The translations under genes and the position numbers were made by a program. The notes beneath the pieces are model-generated. The model did not search any database. It saw only the letters and a list, made by a program, of their open reading frames with translations, and was not told the DNA's origin. From assembly GCF_905171775.1 (NCBI RefSeq), contig NC_053492.1:324389645-324453644 (forward strand): DNA of 64,000 nt. Direction: 5' to 3'. Shown piece by piece: positions 44,614 to 54,574 of this stretch; positions within the stretch are counted from its first letter, which is position 1, and every line of letters begins with the position of its first letter. The stretch is from Rana temporaria. Its lineage: Eukaryota; Chordata; Amphibia; Anura; Ranidae.

Positions 44614-45057
44614 AAAAGAGATCGTTCCGAGCCCAGGCTATGTGCTCGAGACAATCTACGCCAGAGTGACCCAAGATGGAGCATAGGGCCCAGAAGCCGG
44701 ACCGAGTCCACCTCCGTGTTCACATTCCAGAGCAAAATGTTAAGGTGGGTGGGTGCAAGACATAATTTTTCATTTTCTGTCCACTTATTGTATGACTGTT
44801 GGGGAAACCAAGAAGTCACAGGGCGCAGCTGAGCTGCCTGGTAGTATTTAATTAAGTCAGGGAACCAATCCTCCATCAGAGCGAGACGCCGTCAGGACCG
44901 TGTGGGATATTCTATGCCTCCCATAGTTCCAGACAAAGCGCACCATGTCCACCTGAAGTCTCCTCAAGTCTGCATACGGAATTGGGATGGGCAGTGTCTG
45001 GAAGAGATAGAGGAGTTTGGGGAGGATAGTCATCTTCACAGATGCCCTCCCCAGGTG

Positions 45058-45406
45058 TACACGGCGCTTTTTGTCGTCGTATTGCATTCCACGCTGGAAT
45101 GCATACCGCGACCGCACACTGACGTCATCGCCCGGCGCCGCATGTGTTCCAGTGTGAAACGCGGAAGTGCCGAGCATAATCAACGCTCTATTCGGCACAC
45201 ATGCTTTACCCCTATAAACAGAACAGTGTATTGTCGGGCATAGCCAGACCACGCTACAAGCAAACTACTGGCATTTGACACCCCTCAGTTGGAAACCATC
45301 GCATGCCGGATCCATGCCACATCTATGCTACAAGTTAACTTTACTAAGTATCCAGTACTTGGATTAACGCTGCCATCCTTACTGCCATTGCTCTGGGGAC
45401 CCCCTA
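45058..45406. other. Unassigned, LTR-like GC-rich fragment
   Basis: Contains CACGCTGGAATGC/GCATTCC-type inverted stretches, CGGAAGTGCCG and a CCCCTATAAACAG box near 45208. Its look resembles Gypsy LTR promoter parts elsewhere in the window. Ends were not found. It seems to continue after the MITE, at 45850. Confidence 0.35.
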
Positions 45407-45847
45407 AGGCCTCGTACACACGATCGAACATGTCCGCTGAAACTGGTCCGCGGACCAGGTTCCGCGGACATGTCCGACCGTGTGTAGGGCCTAGCGGACA
45501 TTTTTCCGGCCTAGCGGACAGGTTTCCAGCGGACAAAAGTTTTTTAGCATGCTAAAAAACTTGTTCGGTGGAAACCTGTCCATCGGACATGTCCGCTGGT
45601 TAGTACGTCTAACCAGCGGACCGAAATCCCGCGAATGCGTCGAATTGATTCGACGCATGCGTGGAAGCATTGTACTTCCGTGTTAGAGAACGTCGGTGTC
45701 GTATACGTCACCGCGTTCTCTGTCCGCAGGGATTTTGGTCTGATGGTGTGTACACACATCAGAACAAAACCTCCCAGCAGACATGTCCGATGAAAACGAT
45801 CCACGGACCGTTTTCATCGGACATGTCTGGTCGTGTGTACAAGGCCT
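45407..45847. mobile_element. Palindromic MITE with AGGCCTYGTACACACGA ends, 441 bp
   Basis: Terminal inverted repeats AGGCCTCGTACACACGA and TCGTGTGTACAAGGCCT stand between TA dinucleotides (45405-45406, 45848-45849). Sub-terminal inverted blocks (ACATGTCCG and CGGACATGT) make it highly palindromic. The TA duplication suggests a Tc1/mariner-type target, but other superfamilies are possible. Non-coding. Confidence 0.7.
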
Positions 45848-45849
45848 TA

Positions 45850-46171
45850 GAGACCTTCCGTTACAGAATGCCTTGCTGCTACTATAATCTGCTTACTGAA
45901 GAAGATTGGTTGTGGGGGTCTGCGGGTGGGGGGCTTATTGGAATCTGGATAACAGCTGTCAAAGCAAAAAGATGGCAGGACTGCCGGCGCCATGATTGAC
46001 GATGGATTTACATTGCAGGAGACTTTTGTTCTTTTTTTTTTTAAATAAAGGAATTGTCAAAAACTGTCTTCTGTCGTTTCTACTTTAACACTTTTCTTGT
46101 AAATGGGTAGGGGTACAATATACCCGATACCCATTCACATGGGGGAGCGGGATCTGGGGGCCCCCTTGTAA
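45850..46171. other. Unassigned repeat sequence with AATAAAGG tail-like segment
   Basis: It includes a T run followed by AAATAAAGGAATTG (about 46030-46055) and a GGGTACAATATACCCGATACCC inverted segment near 46110. No gene is supported. Confidence 0.35.
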
Positions 46172-46451
46172 ACCACTTACCAACAGCACCATAGCCGAAT
46201 GACGGCTACAGCATAGCTCGATAACTCTGGGAGGGCGTACATTGATGTCCTCCCAGAATCGCGCTTCCGCACAACCCCTGGGGCACACACACAGGGGTTT
46301 TGAGAGCATCACAGATCACGGTAAATGGTCACTGACAGTGGGCGTTTACCACGTGATAGCTCCGTCAAATGACGGAGCTATCACTTGTAAACAAACCGGC
46401 ATCATGTCCGGTTCCTCTATCCCCTCTCTGTACCGTTCGGTACAGTATGAG

Positions 46452-46539
46452 CGGAGAGGGGAGAGATCAGTTGCAGCAGCGCTGTGGGCACTACAGATCC
46501 AGCCCACAGCGCTGCTGCAACTGATCTCTCCCCTCTCCG
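46452..46539. repeat. Perfect 38-bp inverted repeat, 12-bp spacer
   Basis: The arm at 46452-46489 (starting CGGAGAGGGGAGAGATCAG) is exactly complementary to 46502-46539. It lies in the middle of the MITE. The related MITE at 22871 has a shorter inverted pair at the matching place. Confidence 0.92.
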
Positions 46540-46559
46540 TGCTCTGTGCCCATTGTAGC

Positions 46560-46996
46560 CACATCCATCCATCCATGCTCACAGCCATCCATGATCATCC
46601 CTCTGTCATACTCATCCATCCCTCTGTCATACTCATCCATCACTCTGTCATACTCAGCCATCCCTTTGTCATACTCAGCCATCCACACTTAGCAATACTC
46701 ATCATCCATGCTCAGCCATCCCATCCACCCCCAGCCATATTCAGTCGTAGCCAGTCATACTCAGCTGTACCCAGTTATACTCAGCAGTACCCAGTCATAC
46801 TCAGCAGTACCCAGCCATACTCAGCAGTACCCAGCCGTACTCAGCAGTACCCAGCCGTACTCAGCCGTACCCAGCCGTACCCAGCCATACTCAGCAGTTC
46901 CTAAGCCGTACTCAGCAGTACCAAGCCGTACCCAGCCATACTCAGCCATACTCAGCCGTACCCAGCCATACTCAGCCGTACCCAGCCATACTCAGC
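46560..46996. repeat. Minisatellite, 11-20-bp units (CATCCATCC then ATACTCAGCAGTACCCAGCC)
   Basis: Begins with CATCC/CTCTGTCATACTCATC units and changes to about ten copies of a 20-bp ATACTCAGCAGTACCCAGCC unit from about 46740. ORFs across it are artefacts. Confidence 0.88.
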
Positions 46997-47308
46997 CAGA
47001 ATTTGGAACATCCCGCCCCCAACAACCACTTTCCTATTGGTCAATTGTAAAGTACATGTAGTTCTCCTTCAGGTCCTCTTACCAATGCAAATGAGGACTT
47101 GAAAATGGGTTCAGCAGGGATTGGTCCGATAGCTTGAGTAGAAGGACTGCTATGTGTAACGAGACAGAAGCCCCAGGGGGCAATCAATGTACACAATAGC
47201 CAGACACAGAACAATGGAGCCGTCTGGAGCCTTAAGACAGAGCAGAAGACCCCCCACTGTGTAACAGATTTCAAGGAGGAACACTTCCGCATTCCAAGGT
47301 CCATGACA

Positions 47309-48641
47309 ATACTTCCCCTGGGAAACAGTCCAACAGCCACAGTGGGACCCGAACGGGTCAACTCGAGGATGTTGGAAAAGTTGTCTTAAGGTTCCAGGTC
47401 TGTCTGCCGGGATAACCCATCCGCCTTCCTGTTTTGAGGCCCTGGCCCATAATCGGAAGGCAAGAGGCTTGCATTCAGTCCTCTCCAAAAGCCTCTGTCC
47501 CGGCTAGGTCTGTCACACATCTCCCCCTTTGGCAGGACACTAACACAGGAAGAGACCCCAATGCCGGTACCCACTCAGTACCCCAAATAAATTGTCCCAA
47601 ACCGAGCATTACTCACTGAGCCAACCTCTGCCTCACTCAGAGAGCATGCCTGCCGCTGGGGAGAAGCCTGGACTGGCCCTTCTCCCTGGAGTCCTTTCAG
47701 CCGCTGGAGAGAAGACAGGGTGACTGGTCTCAGTTCCACATGCTGTTGGGGATCTGTGCCAACTGCCCCCCATCCCTGGGTATACAAGTGGAGACTGAAG
47801 TCCCATCCACTTGTGGAAGGTGAATATCCCCCGGTGCTTGCAAAGCAAGGCTGACATCCTCCTGTCTCAGTGATTCAGCTGGGAGTAAAAGCTTTACAAC
47901 CTCAGCTTGTTGCTGGAGAGAGGGGGGACAACTGCCCCGGCTCCCTGGAACTCCACAGTTGTTTCCAGTGCTGGGCAGAGATTGGTAGCACTCTGCCATG
48001 TTGCCAGTACTTGAGCTGGCGATGCATAATCCATAACATCTTTTGAACAGTCAATTAAGTCCATACATTCTGTAATCTGTGGCTGGGGAGATGAGCCAAC
48101 TGCCCTAGCCCCCTGGAACTCCACATCATCTGCTTCGGCTTCAGGGATGGCAATCTTCAGATTTTCCACTGCCGATTCATCAGCCAGGATTTCAGAGATG
48201 TCAGCTGATATTTCTTGATAGTCCCAGGCAAAGGGAGCCCCACCCTGCTGCTGAGCAGAGTCTAGCAGCTGTCTGTAGGCGATCTCCAGCTCCTCTTGTC
48301 GCTCTTGTTCTCTCTCTTGTCGCTCATCCTGCAGCTGGATGCCTCTAATGGCATTCTGTATGGCGGTCTCTCATGGGTTAGCACCATATAATGCCAACCG
48401 CTTTCGAACTCGTTGCTGAAACAAGTCTTCAACTGACCAGGGTCCTGCATCACCATCCCTATGATCCATCTCAGCTAGCTCACTGATCAGGGTGGCCTTG
48501 TTCTTTGTCCCACCGGTCCCTCCATGGCTCTCAAGTAAGTCTTTCAGCGTGGCTCTCCTGCATGCTGCATAGCTGGTCATTCATTGTGGTGGTTTGGAGT
48601 GTCCCAGTAACTGGAGAGCAAATCCCACTGCTGCCAACCAA
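47309..48641 (-). pseudogene. Internal remnant: SAP-like gag fragment and RNase H tail
   Basis: On the minus strand an ATG at about 48580 opens a frame with A-C-R-R-A-T-L-K-D-L-L-E-S-H-G-G and K-A-T-L-I-S-E-L-A-E-M. This resembles a SAP-type helix-turn-helix seen in some retroelement gag proteins. It then has a glutamate-rich stretch and a proline-rich part in broken frames. Near 47410-47450 it reads G-P-Q-N-R-K-A-D-G-L-S-R-Q, the signature end of retroelement RNase H. A purine tract (CAGGGGAAGTAT) precedes the left LTR. Protease, RT core and integrase are absent. Confidence 0.65.
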
Positions 48642-49175
48642 TGTAACGAGACCCTTGCTCGCTCACTTCCGCTCCCCCGACACTCCTCTGCTACTATTGA
48701 GTCAGCTTGCAGGTCGCAACGTCTGATGGTTCGGTCATCCAAGGCTCCGGGATCCGAACTACAGCTATGTGCCATTCGGAATCCATTAGAACAAACACCA
48801 GGCAGGCTGTATGTAAGTTCAAACAGGAATACCTTTATTGGAAGCACACAACACACTTTTATACAGAATTTGGAACATCCCGCCCCCAACAACCGCTTTC
48901 CTATTGGTCAATTGTAAAGTACATGTAGTTCTCCTTCAGGTCCTCTTACCAATGCAAATGAGGACTTAAAAATGGGTTCAGCAGGGATTGGTCCGATAGC
49001 TTGAGTAGAAAGACTGCTATGTGTAATGAGACAGAAGCCCCAGGGGGCAATCAATGTACACAATAGCCAGACACAGAACAATGGAGCCGTCTGGAGCCTT
49101 AAGACAGAGCAGAAGACCCCCCACTGTGTAACAGATTTCAAGGAGGAACACTTCCGCATTCCAAGGTCCATGACA
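48642..49175 (-). repeat. LTR of the deleted element (534 bp)
   Basis: Complete copy. Minus-strand reading: U3, TATAAAAG box (about 48855-48866), AATAAA (about 48833), then U5 ending TTACA. A small minus-strand ORF occurs in both LTR copies and is not a gene. Confidence 0.8.
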
Positions 49176-49720
49176 ACCATGTTCAGCCATCCCCGTCCAC
49201 GGCTCACCCATCCACATTTATACTCATCCATGCCACATCAGTTCTCATCCATGCCACTACAGTGCCTCACAAAAGTGTAATTGGTAGTTAAATTAGATTT
49301 GAGAAATGTATGCCCCTAGAACACCTGATGGTGTTTCCTGCATATTGGGCCTCTCTATGTGGCCACACTGTGTAAAAGTCCCACACATGTGGTATCGCCA
49401 TACTCAGGAGGAATAGCAGAATGTGTTTTGGTGTGTAATTTGTGGTATGCATATGTTGTATGTGAGAAATAACCTGCTAATATGACAATTTTGTAGGAAA
49501 ACAAAAAAAAAAACTTGATTTTGCAAAGAATTGTGGGTAAAAAATCACAACTTCAAAAAACTCACCATGCCTCTTACTAAATACATTGGAATGTCCACTT
49601 TCCAAAAAGGGGCAATTTGGGGGGTATTTTTGCTGAGAGTCTCAAGAAATGAGAGAGGCTGGCAGTACTTCAGGTGTGATCAATATTCAGTGATTGACAC
49701 CATAGCTTGTGGACTCTATA

Positions 49721-49920
49721 ATGCCCCTTTCACATGGGGGTGGGAGGTGCGCTGACGGTATGGCGGCGCTATTTTTAGCGCCGCTATACTGTCAGAATTG
49801 CCGCGGAATTGCGCAGTATTCGGCCACTAGCGGTGCAGTTTTAACCCCCACTAGCGGCCAAAAAAGGTTAATACCGCCTGCAATGCGCCTCTGCAGTTTT
49901 ATTTTTTTCCAATAAAACTT
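49721..49920. mobile_element. MITE fragment with CCCTTTCACATGGGGG and palindromic centre
   Basis: Contains TATGGCGGCGCTATTTTTAGCGCCGCTATA (an inverted pair near 49757-49790) and GCCACTAGCGG/CCACTAGCGGCC. It is related to 20124-20747. No gene. Confidence 0.5.
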
Positions 49921-50215
49921 GAGTTGATGTCCTCAATGTCCGCACAGCAGGCCATCACTTCGCCAATTAGCAGTTGGGCGCTGTGTGTATCCAAGCCGTC
50001 CCCAGCCATCAAAGCTCCTGAAATTTGGAAACACACCATGTATTATAAATATGCAGGCCTACATCTATTACCTGAAGCTGTGGTGTATGACACTGACCTG
50101 TTGTGGTGCCACTTTCTCCTTCCTCCGCTTGTTCTTCCTCCACATCCCGCGGGGGTGGGGCTTGGGTAGGTGGTGTGGAGTTTCTCGGCTCCTGTCTGGA
50201 AACTCCTTCTCGCCC
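49921..50215 (-). pseudogene. Two exons of a Harbinger NAIF1/Myb-like gene (C-terminal part)
   Basis: On the minus strand an exon (about 50215-50098) reads a proline-rich stretch then E-E-E-Q-A-E-E-G-E-S-G-T-T-T and ends at a CAACAG|GTCAGTG donor. An 80-bp intron ends AAATTTCAG at 50018. The next exon continues in frame with A-L-M-A-G-D-G-L-D-T, then Q-L-L-I-G-E-V-M-A-C. This fits the part that should follow the NAIF1-like exon at 24505-24910. The DNA-binding exon is missing here. Family placement is inference from that match and the acidic tail. Confidence 0.5.
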
Positions 50216-50453
50216 TATGAGATTGTAACAAAAGAGATACTTGAGTCCAAAATATTTGAGGCCTGAAAGAGGAATATGAGTGGTACAATTGTCTGTTTTT
50301 TCAATCCTTCTAAGCTGAACACAGGATTGTATCCATTACCAAAGCTGCTACATTTCTCTATTTTTGATTCAAGTTTTCCACATGGAAACAAACCAAGTAT
50401 CCACTGGATCACCTGTGTGTGACACCCTAAATAGGTTGTTCTTGTGGCCAACT
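50216..50453. other. No feature recognised
   Basis: AT-rich, no convincing coding or repeat structure. It ends at the hairpin. Confidence 0.4.
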
Positions 50454-50500
50454 CTTGTGCTACTGAGTCCACATGTGTAATGTGGACTCAGTAGCACAAG
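50454..50500. repeat. Perfect 21-bp inverted repeat, 5-base loop
   Basis: The arm at 50454-50474 (starts CTTGTGCTACTGAGTCC) is exactly complementary to 50480-50500, with the loop GTGTA. It directly borders the TIR element starting at 50501. Confidence 0.93.
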
Positions 50501-52120
50501 TAGGGATGAGCTTCCTATTCGAGTCAAACTCATGTTCGACTCGAACATCGTATGTTCGATCGTTCGTCGAATTACGAAAGTTTTGGGCCGTTCGTGCCAA
50601 ATTCGAGTTATGTTTCACAGCCCATAATTTACTGTGGCATCGCAGTGCATTGCTGGCTGATGATTGGTCAAGCATGCACTATGACCCGCATGCTTGGCCA
50701 ATCACAGCTTGCAATAAAACGGAGAGCCATAATTGGCCAAAGCCAGGGTGGCTTTGGCCAATTATGGCTCAGGGGGTTTGGTACACGCCCCACACTATAA
50801 AAGGCCGCCTGCAGGTCGGCCTTGTGTAGTATGTTGCGGTGGTTAAAAGAGAGAAGACAGAGCGAGAGAGAGTGTCATTTTTAGTAGTTAGATAGAGCAG
50901 GCAGGCAGGCAGGCTAGTCAGTTAAAGTTACAGTGTGTAGAGGATATATATGCATCCCAGGTGTTGTATATATATTTATACACTTTATAGTTTAGCTAGA
51001 TCAGCTCTTCCTAATTTACTGGCAGGCAGGTGATTGTGCTAGCTGCAGTATTCTCACGTGGTGTATTGCCTGTGTCCCCTGCAGTGTGCACCATAAAGCT
51101 ACGTGGTGTGTGTACTGCCTTTGTCCTCTGTAGTTTGCACCTAAAGCTACTTGGTGTGTACTGCCCGTGTCCTCTGCAGTTTGCACCTAAAGCTACGTGG
51201 TGTGTACTGCCCGTGTCCTCTGCAATTTGCACCTAATGCTACGTAGTGTGTATACTGCCTTTGTCCTCTGTAGTTTGCACCTAAAGCTACTTGGTGTGTA
51301 CTGCCCGTGTCCTCTGCAGTTTGCACCTAAAGCTACGTGGTGTGTACTGCCCGTGTCCTCTGCAGTTTGCACCCAAAGCTACGTAGTGTGTGTACTGCCT
51401 TTGTCCTCTGCAGTTTGCACCTAAAGCTACTTGGTGTGTACTGCCCGTGTCCTCTGCAGTTTGCACCCAAAGCTACGTAGTGTGTGTACTGCCTTTGTCC
51501 TCTGCAGTTTGCACCTAAAGCTACTTGGTGTGTACTGCCCGTTTCCTCTGCAGATTGCACCTAAAGCTACGTAGTGTGTACTGCCCATGTCCTCTGCAAT
51601 GTGCACCTAAAGCTACGTGGTGTGTGTACTGTCTGTGTCTGTGCTATTTTTCTCAAGGATTTTCATCCATATTACAGGGACCAGACATTACATTAAAGCC
51701 GCAAGCAGTTTTAAATTACTTTTTTCTTATAGTAATCTCATTTTGTGCAGGGACAGTTCTAAACGCGTGCCACTTCACAGGCATACTATAGACACCCAGC
51801 ATGTATGATATTTAAAGGAATTTTTCATTTTATTTAATTTTTTTTAATTTAAGCATCATTAAAATCACTGCTCCAGGAAAAACGACCATTTTTAAAACTT
51901 TTTTTCCATTGATACATGTTCCCTGGGGCAAGACCCGGGTTCTCAAAGACGTTTTACGACAATAACTTGCATATTAGGCTTTAAAATGAGTACTTTTGAA
52001 TTCGAACGTTCGAGTCCCATAGACGTCAATGGGGTTCTAAATGTTCGCGCGAACGGTCGGTCCGTTCGAAGGTTCTGGTGCGAACCAAACGGGGGGGGGG
52101 GGGTGTTCGGCTCATCCCTA
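50501..52120. mobile_element. TIR element with TAGGGATGAGC ends and internal tandem repeats
   Basis: The left end TAGGGATGAGC and right end GCTCATCCCTA are inverted. Sub-terminal parts contain GTTCGAxTCGAAC-like palindromes. Inside are a GC-rich hairpin-prone stretch (CCAATCA/TGATTGG, 50655-50765), a GCAGGCAGGCAGG run and a 46-48-bp tandem array. No transposase. The target duplication may be just TA. The element at 62299 has the same design with diverged sequence. Confidence 0.65.
51045..51640. repeat. Tandem array, unit about 46-48 bp
   Basis: About twelve copies of TGTACTGCCCGTGTCCTCTGC followed by AGTTTGCACCTAAAGCTACGTGG. Two variants alternate (CCCGTGTCC with ACTTGG, and CTTTGTCC with ACGTAG), so a higher-order unit of about 95 bp is visible. 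Cysteine-rich ORFs on both strands are by-products. Confidence 0.9.
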
Positions 52121-52189
52121 GTAACCAACTGCTGAGCATACTCTCCTTACTGTATATTGAATTCAGTTTGATTAGTTAAATCTAGTTAA

Positions 52190-52563
52190 CCACTTCAGCC
52201 CCGGACCATATTGCTGGTCAATGACCAGGCCACTTTTTGCGATTCGACACTGCGTCGTTTTAACTGACAATTGCGCGGTCATGCGACATGGTTCCCAAAC
52301 AAAATTGGCGTCCTTTTTTTCCCACAAATAGAGCTTTCTTTTGGTGGTATTTGATCACCTCTGCGGTTTTTCGTTTTTGCGCTATAAACAAAAATAGAGC
52401 GACAATTTTGAAAAAAAATAATATTTTTTACTTTTTGCTGTAATAAATATCCCCCAAAAATATATATAAAAAATATTTTTTCCTCATTTTAGGCCGATAC
52501 GTATTCTTCTACATATTTTTCGTAAAAAAAAAAAAATCGCAATAAGCGTTTGATTGGTTTGCA
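52190..52563 (+). mobile_element. TTAA-family MITE, left end
   Basis: Begins CCACTTCAGCCCCGGACC after a TTAA (52186-52189) and is the best-preserved left end of the family seen at 6991 and 19366. It is cut at about 52564 by another element. Confidence 0.75.
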
Positions 52564-52849
52564 CTAGGGTTGTCCCTACCACTTTTTTAGGACCGAGTAC
52601 AAGTACCGATACTTTTTATCAAGTACACGCCGATACCGATTACCGATACTTTTTAAATAAAATGTGACAGTGGCACATGTGTCAGTAGTTTTATTTTTTA
52701 TTTTATTTATTTTTTTAAATTTAATTTTTTTTTATTTTATCAGGGGGCTTTGGTGAGATATCAGGGGTCTTAACAGACCTCTGACATCTCTCCTCTGAGA
52801 CAAATTTCATCATGCCTATTTAGGCATGATGAAATTTAAAAAACACTGT
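52564..52849. mobile_element. hAT-like element fragment (TAGGGTTGTCCCTACC end)
   Basis: Starts TAGGGTTGTCCCTACCACTT and has repeated CCGATAC segments. Such ends occur in hAT-type MITEs. It includes the inverted pair AAATTTCATCATGCC/GGCATGATGAAATTT (52803-52838). The other end was not identified. Confidence 0.45.
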
Positions 52850-53030
52850 ATAAGACGAAAAGATCGTATTTTATTAGTAGTGCGCGAAAGAACGACGACT
52901 CATACGACCAATTATTATGCCCACAATCATGAAACTTGACATCTTGAACTGTACTACATGAAAGAAAAAGCACATGCAGCACAATGATATTAATAATACT
53001 AATCTGAATACACAGGAAAATTACTTACTT

Positions 53031-53371
53031 TTTCTAATGAGTCTTTTAATCTTCTGGTATTGCTCAGGCTCCCTCAATTTTATGTCAGACCATCTTTTGC
53101 GGAGCTGTTCCTTGGATCTGCGCACCCCAAATTTTTGGTAGAGACTTTTCACCACTTTGTCCATTATTTGGGCCTTCACCTTATTAAGGTATTTGTATGG
53201 GCCATGTTTACCATCATAATCCTCCCTCCTCAATATTGCCACCATTTCCACCATCTCCTCAAATGCCATATTTGTGGCCTTGTATCTCCGGGATCTGGTG
53301 TGTTTTGCCGCCTGGGTTCGCTCCTGGCTTGAGGTTGCCACTTGCCGAGTGTCCTCCATGTTGTATTGCAC
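53031..53371 (-). CDS. Myb/SANT-like DNA-binding protein exon (transposon accessory type)
   Basis: On the minus strand an open frame of 116 codons starts M-Q-Y-N-M-E-D-T-R-Q. It then encodes a Myb/SANT-like domain: F-E-E-M-V-E-M-V-A-I-L, then L-N-K-V-K-A-Q-I-M-D-K-V-V, and E-Q-L-R-K-R-W-S-D-I-K-L-R-E. Such proteins accompany Harbinger transposases and bind element DNA. The exon ends in a strong splice donor (GAAAAA|GTAAGTAA) at about 53030, so the in-frame TAA just after is probably intronic. It is intact as an exon. Whether it still belongs to a working element is unknown. Confidence 0.7.
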
Positions 53372-53539
53372 TAGACGACTGAGAAGGGGGGGGAAAGTAC
53401 TAGAACAAACGTCAGGGGTGGGGAAACGGTCGGAGCTTCACGCATGCGCAGTGTATAAAGGGATACCACATGAGTCAAAACGACGTTCAGTCTGTGGAAA
53501 AAGGCAGATAGAACGACCGTGTACAACGACCGTACGTAA

Positions 53540-53589
53540 CATGATTTTGGACTTTATTGATCAGTGGATGAGTTTGTGGCCTATATATG
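53540..53589 (+). CDS. Possible first coding exon of the MADF gene
   Basis: The ATG at 53540 starts M-I-L-D-F-I-D-Q-W-M-S-L-W-P-I-Y and reaches a GTGAG donor at about 53590. Joined to the acceptor TTGCAG at about 53654, the frame runs on into M-E-D-I-K-E-H-N-F-F of the next exon. The fit of phase at both sides is the main evidence. The short length makes it tentative. Confidence 0.4.
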
Positions 53590-53654
53590 GTGAGAAAGCT
53601 TATTAGTAGAGGCTTGACTGACATTAGCTTTTTTTTATTGATTTGGACTTGCAG

Positions 53655-54036
53655 AAAACATGGAAGATATCAAAGAACATAATTTTTTTACCGAATTTGT
53701 CCAAAGGTGGAGGGATCTCCCTATATTGTGGCAAACAAAAATTAATAAAAACAAAGAGGCCAGGAATCAAGCATTGGAGACCCTGCTTGTATTTGTTCAG
53801 ACAAGGATCCCCACAGCAACAGTCAAGACTGTGAAAAAAAAATTGTGACCATTAGGGGCACCTATAGGACTCAACAAACGCAAGTCCTGAGCTCTATGAG
53901 GTCTGGAGCTTCTGCTGACAGCGTCTATAGGCAGAACCTCTGGTACTATAGTCAGCTTCAGTTCCTGGACGACCACCTGGAGTCCATGACCCATGTAGTC
54001 TGGATAACCCATTCTATAGACCGTAATGATGACTAA
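53655..54036 (+). pseudogene. MADF-domain exon with one frameshift
   Basis: MADF domains are Myb-related DNA-binding modules. The exon reads F-F-T-E-F-V-Q-R-W-R-D-L-P-I-L-W, then A-L-E-T-L-L-V-F-V-Q-T. After a shift come I-R-G-T-Y-R-T-Q and S-G-A-S-A-D-S-V-Y, then L-W-Y-Y-S-Q-L-Q-F-L. That is the full MADF pattern with its tryptophans. The break falls in a nine-A run at about 53833, so it could be decay or a consensus error. The domain is followed in the expected order by acidic and C-terminal exons far downstream. Confidence 0.75.
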
Positions 54037-54574
54037 CATGTTACCACCCCCTGACCATACCTTAGTAAACGAGGCGACACCTGATGTTGGAGTAAAACTT
54101 GGCCATAGCAGCCATACTTTATTAACAAATTAACATAGACTAATATTTATTCAAAATTCACATTAGTTTTCAATCACTTCAAATATATAAACCAATTATT
54201 ACAAACAGCCATTTTTAAAAACGGCAAACATAAATACAGCCATGTGGTCAAAGACGGTACCCCCAATATTTCGATCACCACCACTATACTGCGGGACATT
54301 TACCATACACCGCCTCCAACCCTAAAGGCATGGAGACACCCCCTTTCCCGCAGTACAACCAATACCTGTACTCCAGCGGACACCGTTCCGCTGGAATACA
54401 AAGAGGGTCCATAACCGCTGGACCCCCCACACTTCCGTCATCACTGTTCGCTTGACCATCCAAGACCACATGACACCGCCGCTACCACTGCTACGATGAC
54501 CCGAATCCGTGACCTGAAAAAGAAGAGAACACACGAACAAACACAAACAAAACGGGAGGGTGGGTGGGAAAAAC

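Larger units (their letters stand above)
41125..45057 (-). mobile_element. LINE-E: minus-strand L1-clade ORF2 3' half, split by LINE-F
   Basis: On the minus strand, 45057-44629 encodes the region after the RT core (K-M-T-I-L-P-K-L-L-Y-L-F-Q-T-L-P, then F-V-W-N). 42131 down to about 41375 continues it, with a C-terminal-type H-I-Y-W-T-C near 41575 and W-E-K-V-L-G-E-E at about 41775. 41375-41125 is 3' UTR. The two halves are separated by LINE-F and its target duplication. There are several stops. The 5' end is lost at 45057. Confidence 0.8.
46997..49175 (-). mobile_element. Deleted LTR retroelement (gag fragment, end of pol, LTRs)
   Basis: The right LTR 48642-49175 (534 bp) starts TGTAACG and ends CATGACA in plus reading. 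The left copy 46997-47308 is the matching 312 bp, cut at a point just beside the TATA box. I saw at least four differences between the two in 312 bp. The element points left: on the minus strand the LTR has CTGTATAAAAG and AATAAAGG. Between the LTRs lie a gag-like piece and a C-terminal RNase H piece with nothing between them. It is therefore a deletion derivative, not autonomous. Confidence 0.78.
46172..49720. mobile_element. TTAA-family MITE, expanded by a minisatellite and an LTR-element insertion
   Basis: 46172-46560 matches the start of the MITE at 22871 (CTCCCAGAATC, ATCACAGATC-CGGTAAA, CGTTTACCACGTGAT, ACTTGTAAACAAACCGGC). A CAGCCAT-type minisatellite (46560-46996) and a deleted LTR element (46997-49175) interrupt it. 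49176-49720 shows the interior common in these elements (CACATGTGGTATCGCC, CTTTCCAAAAAGGGG). The right end is unclear. Confidence 0.6.

Noticed and set aside
46242..47061. Long S/Q/P/Y-rich open frames
   Set aside because: They follow the 20-bp minisatellite and have no start context, domain or conservation evidence.
49921..50215. Host gene exons
   Set aside because: The acidic tail and the fit to the NAIF1-like exon at 24505 favour a transposon accessory gene; no host homologue was recognised.
51011..51560. Cysteine-rich repeat ORFs on both strands
   Set aside because: By-products of the 46-48-bp tandem array in a transposon.
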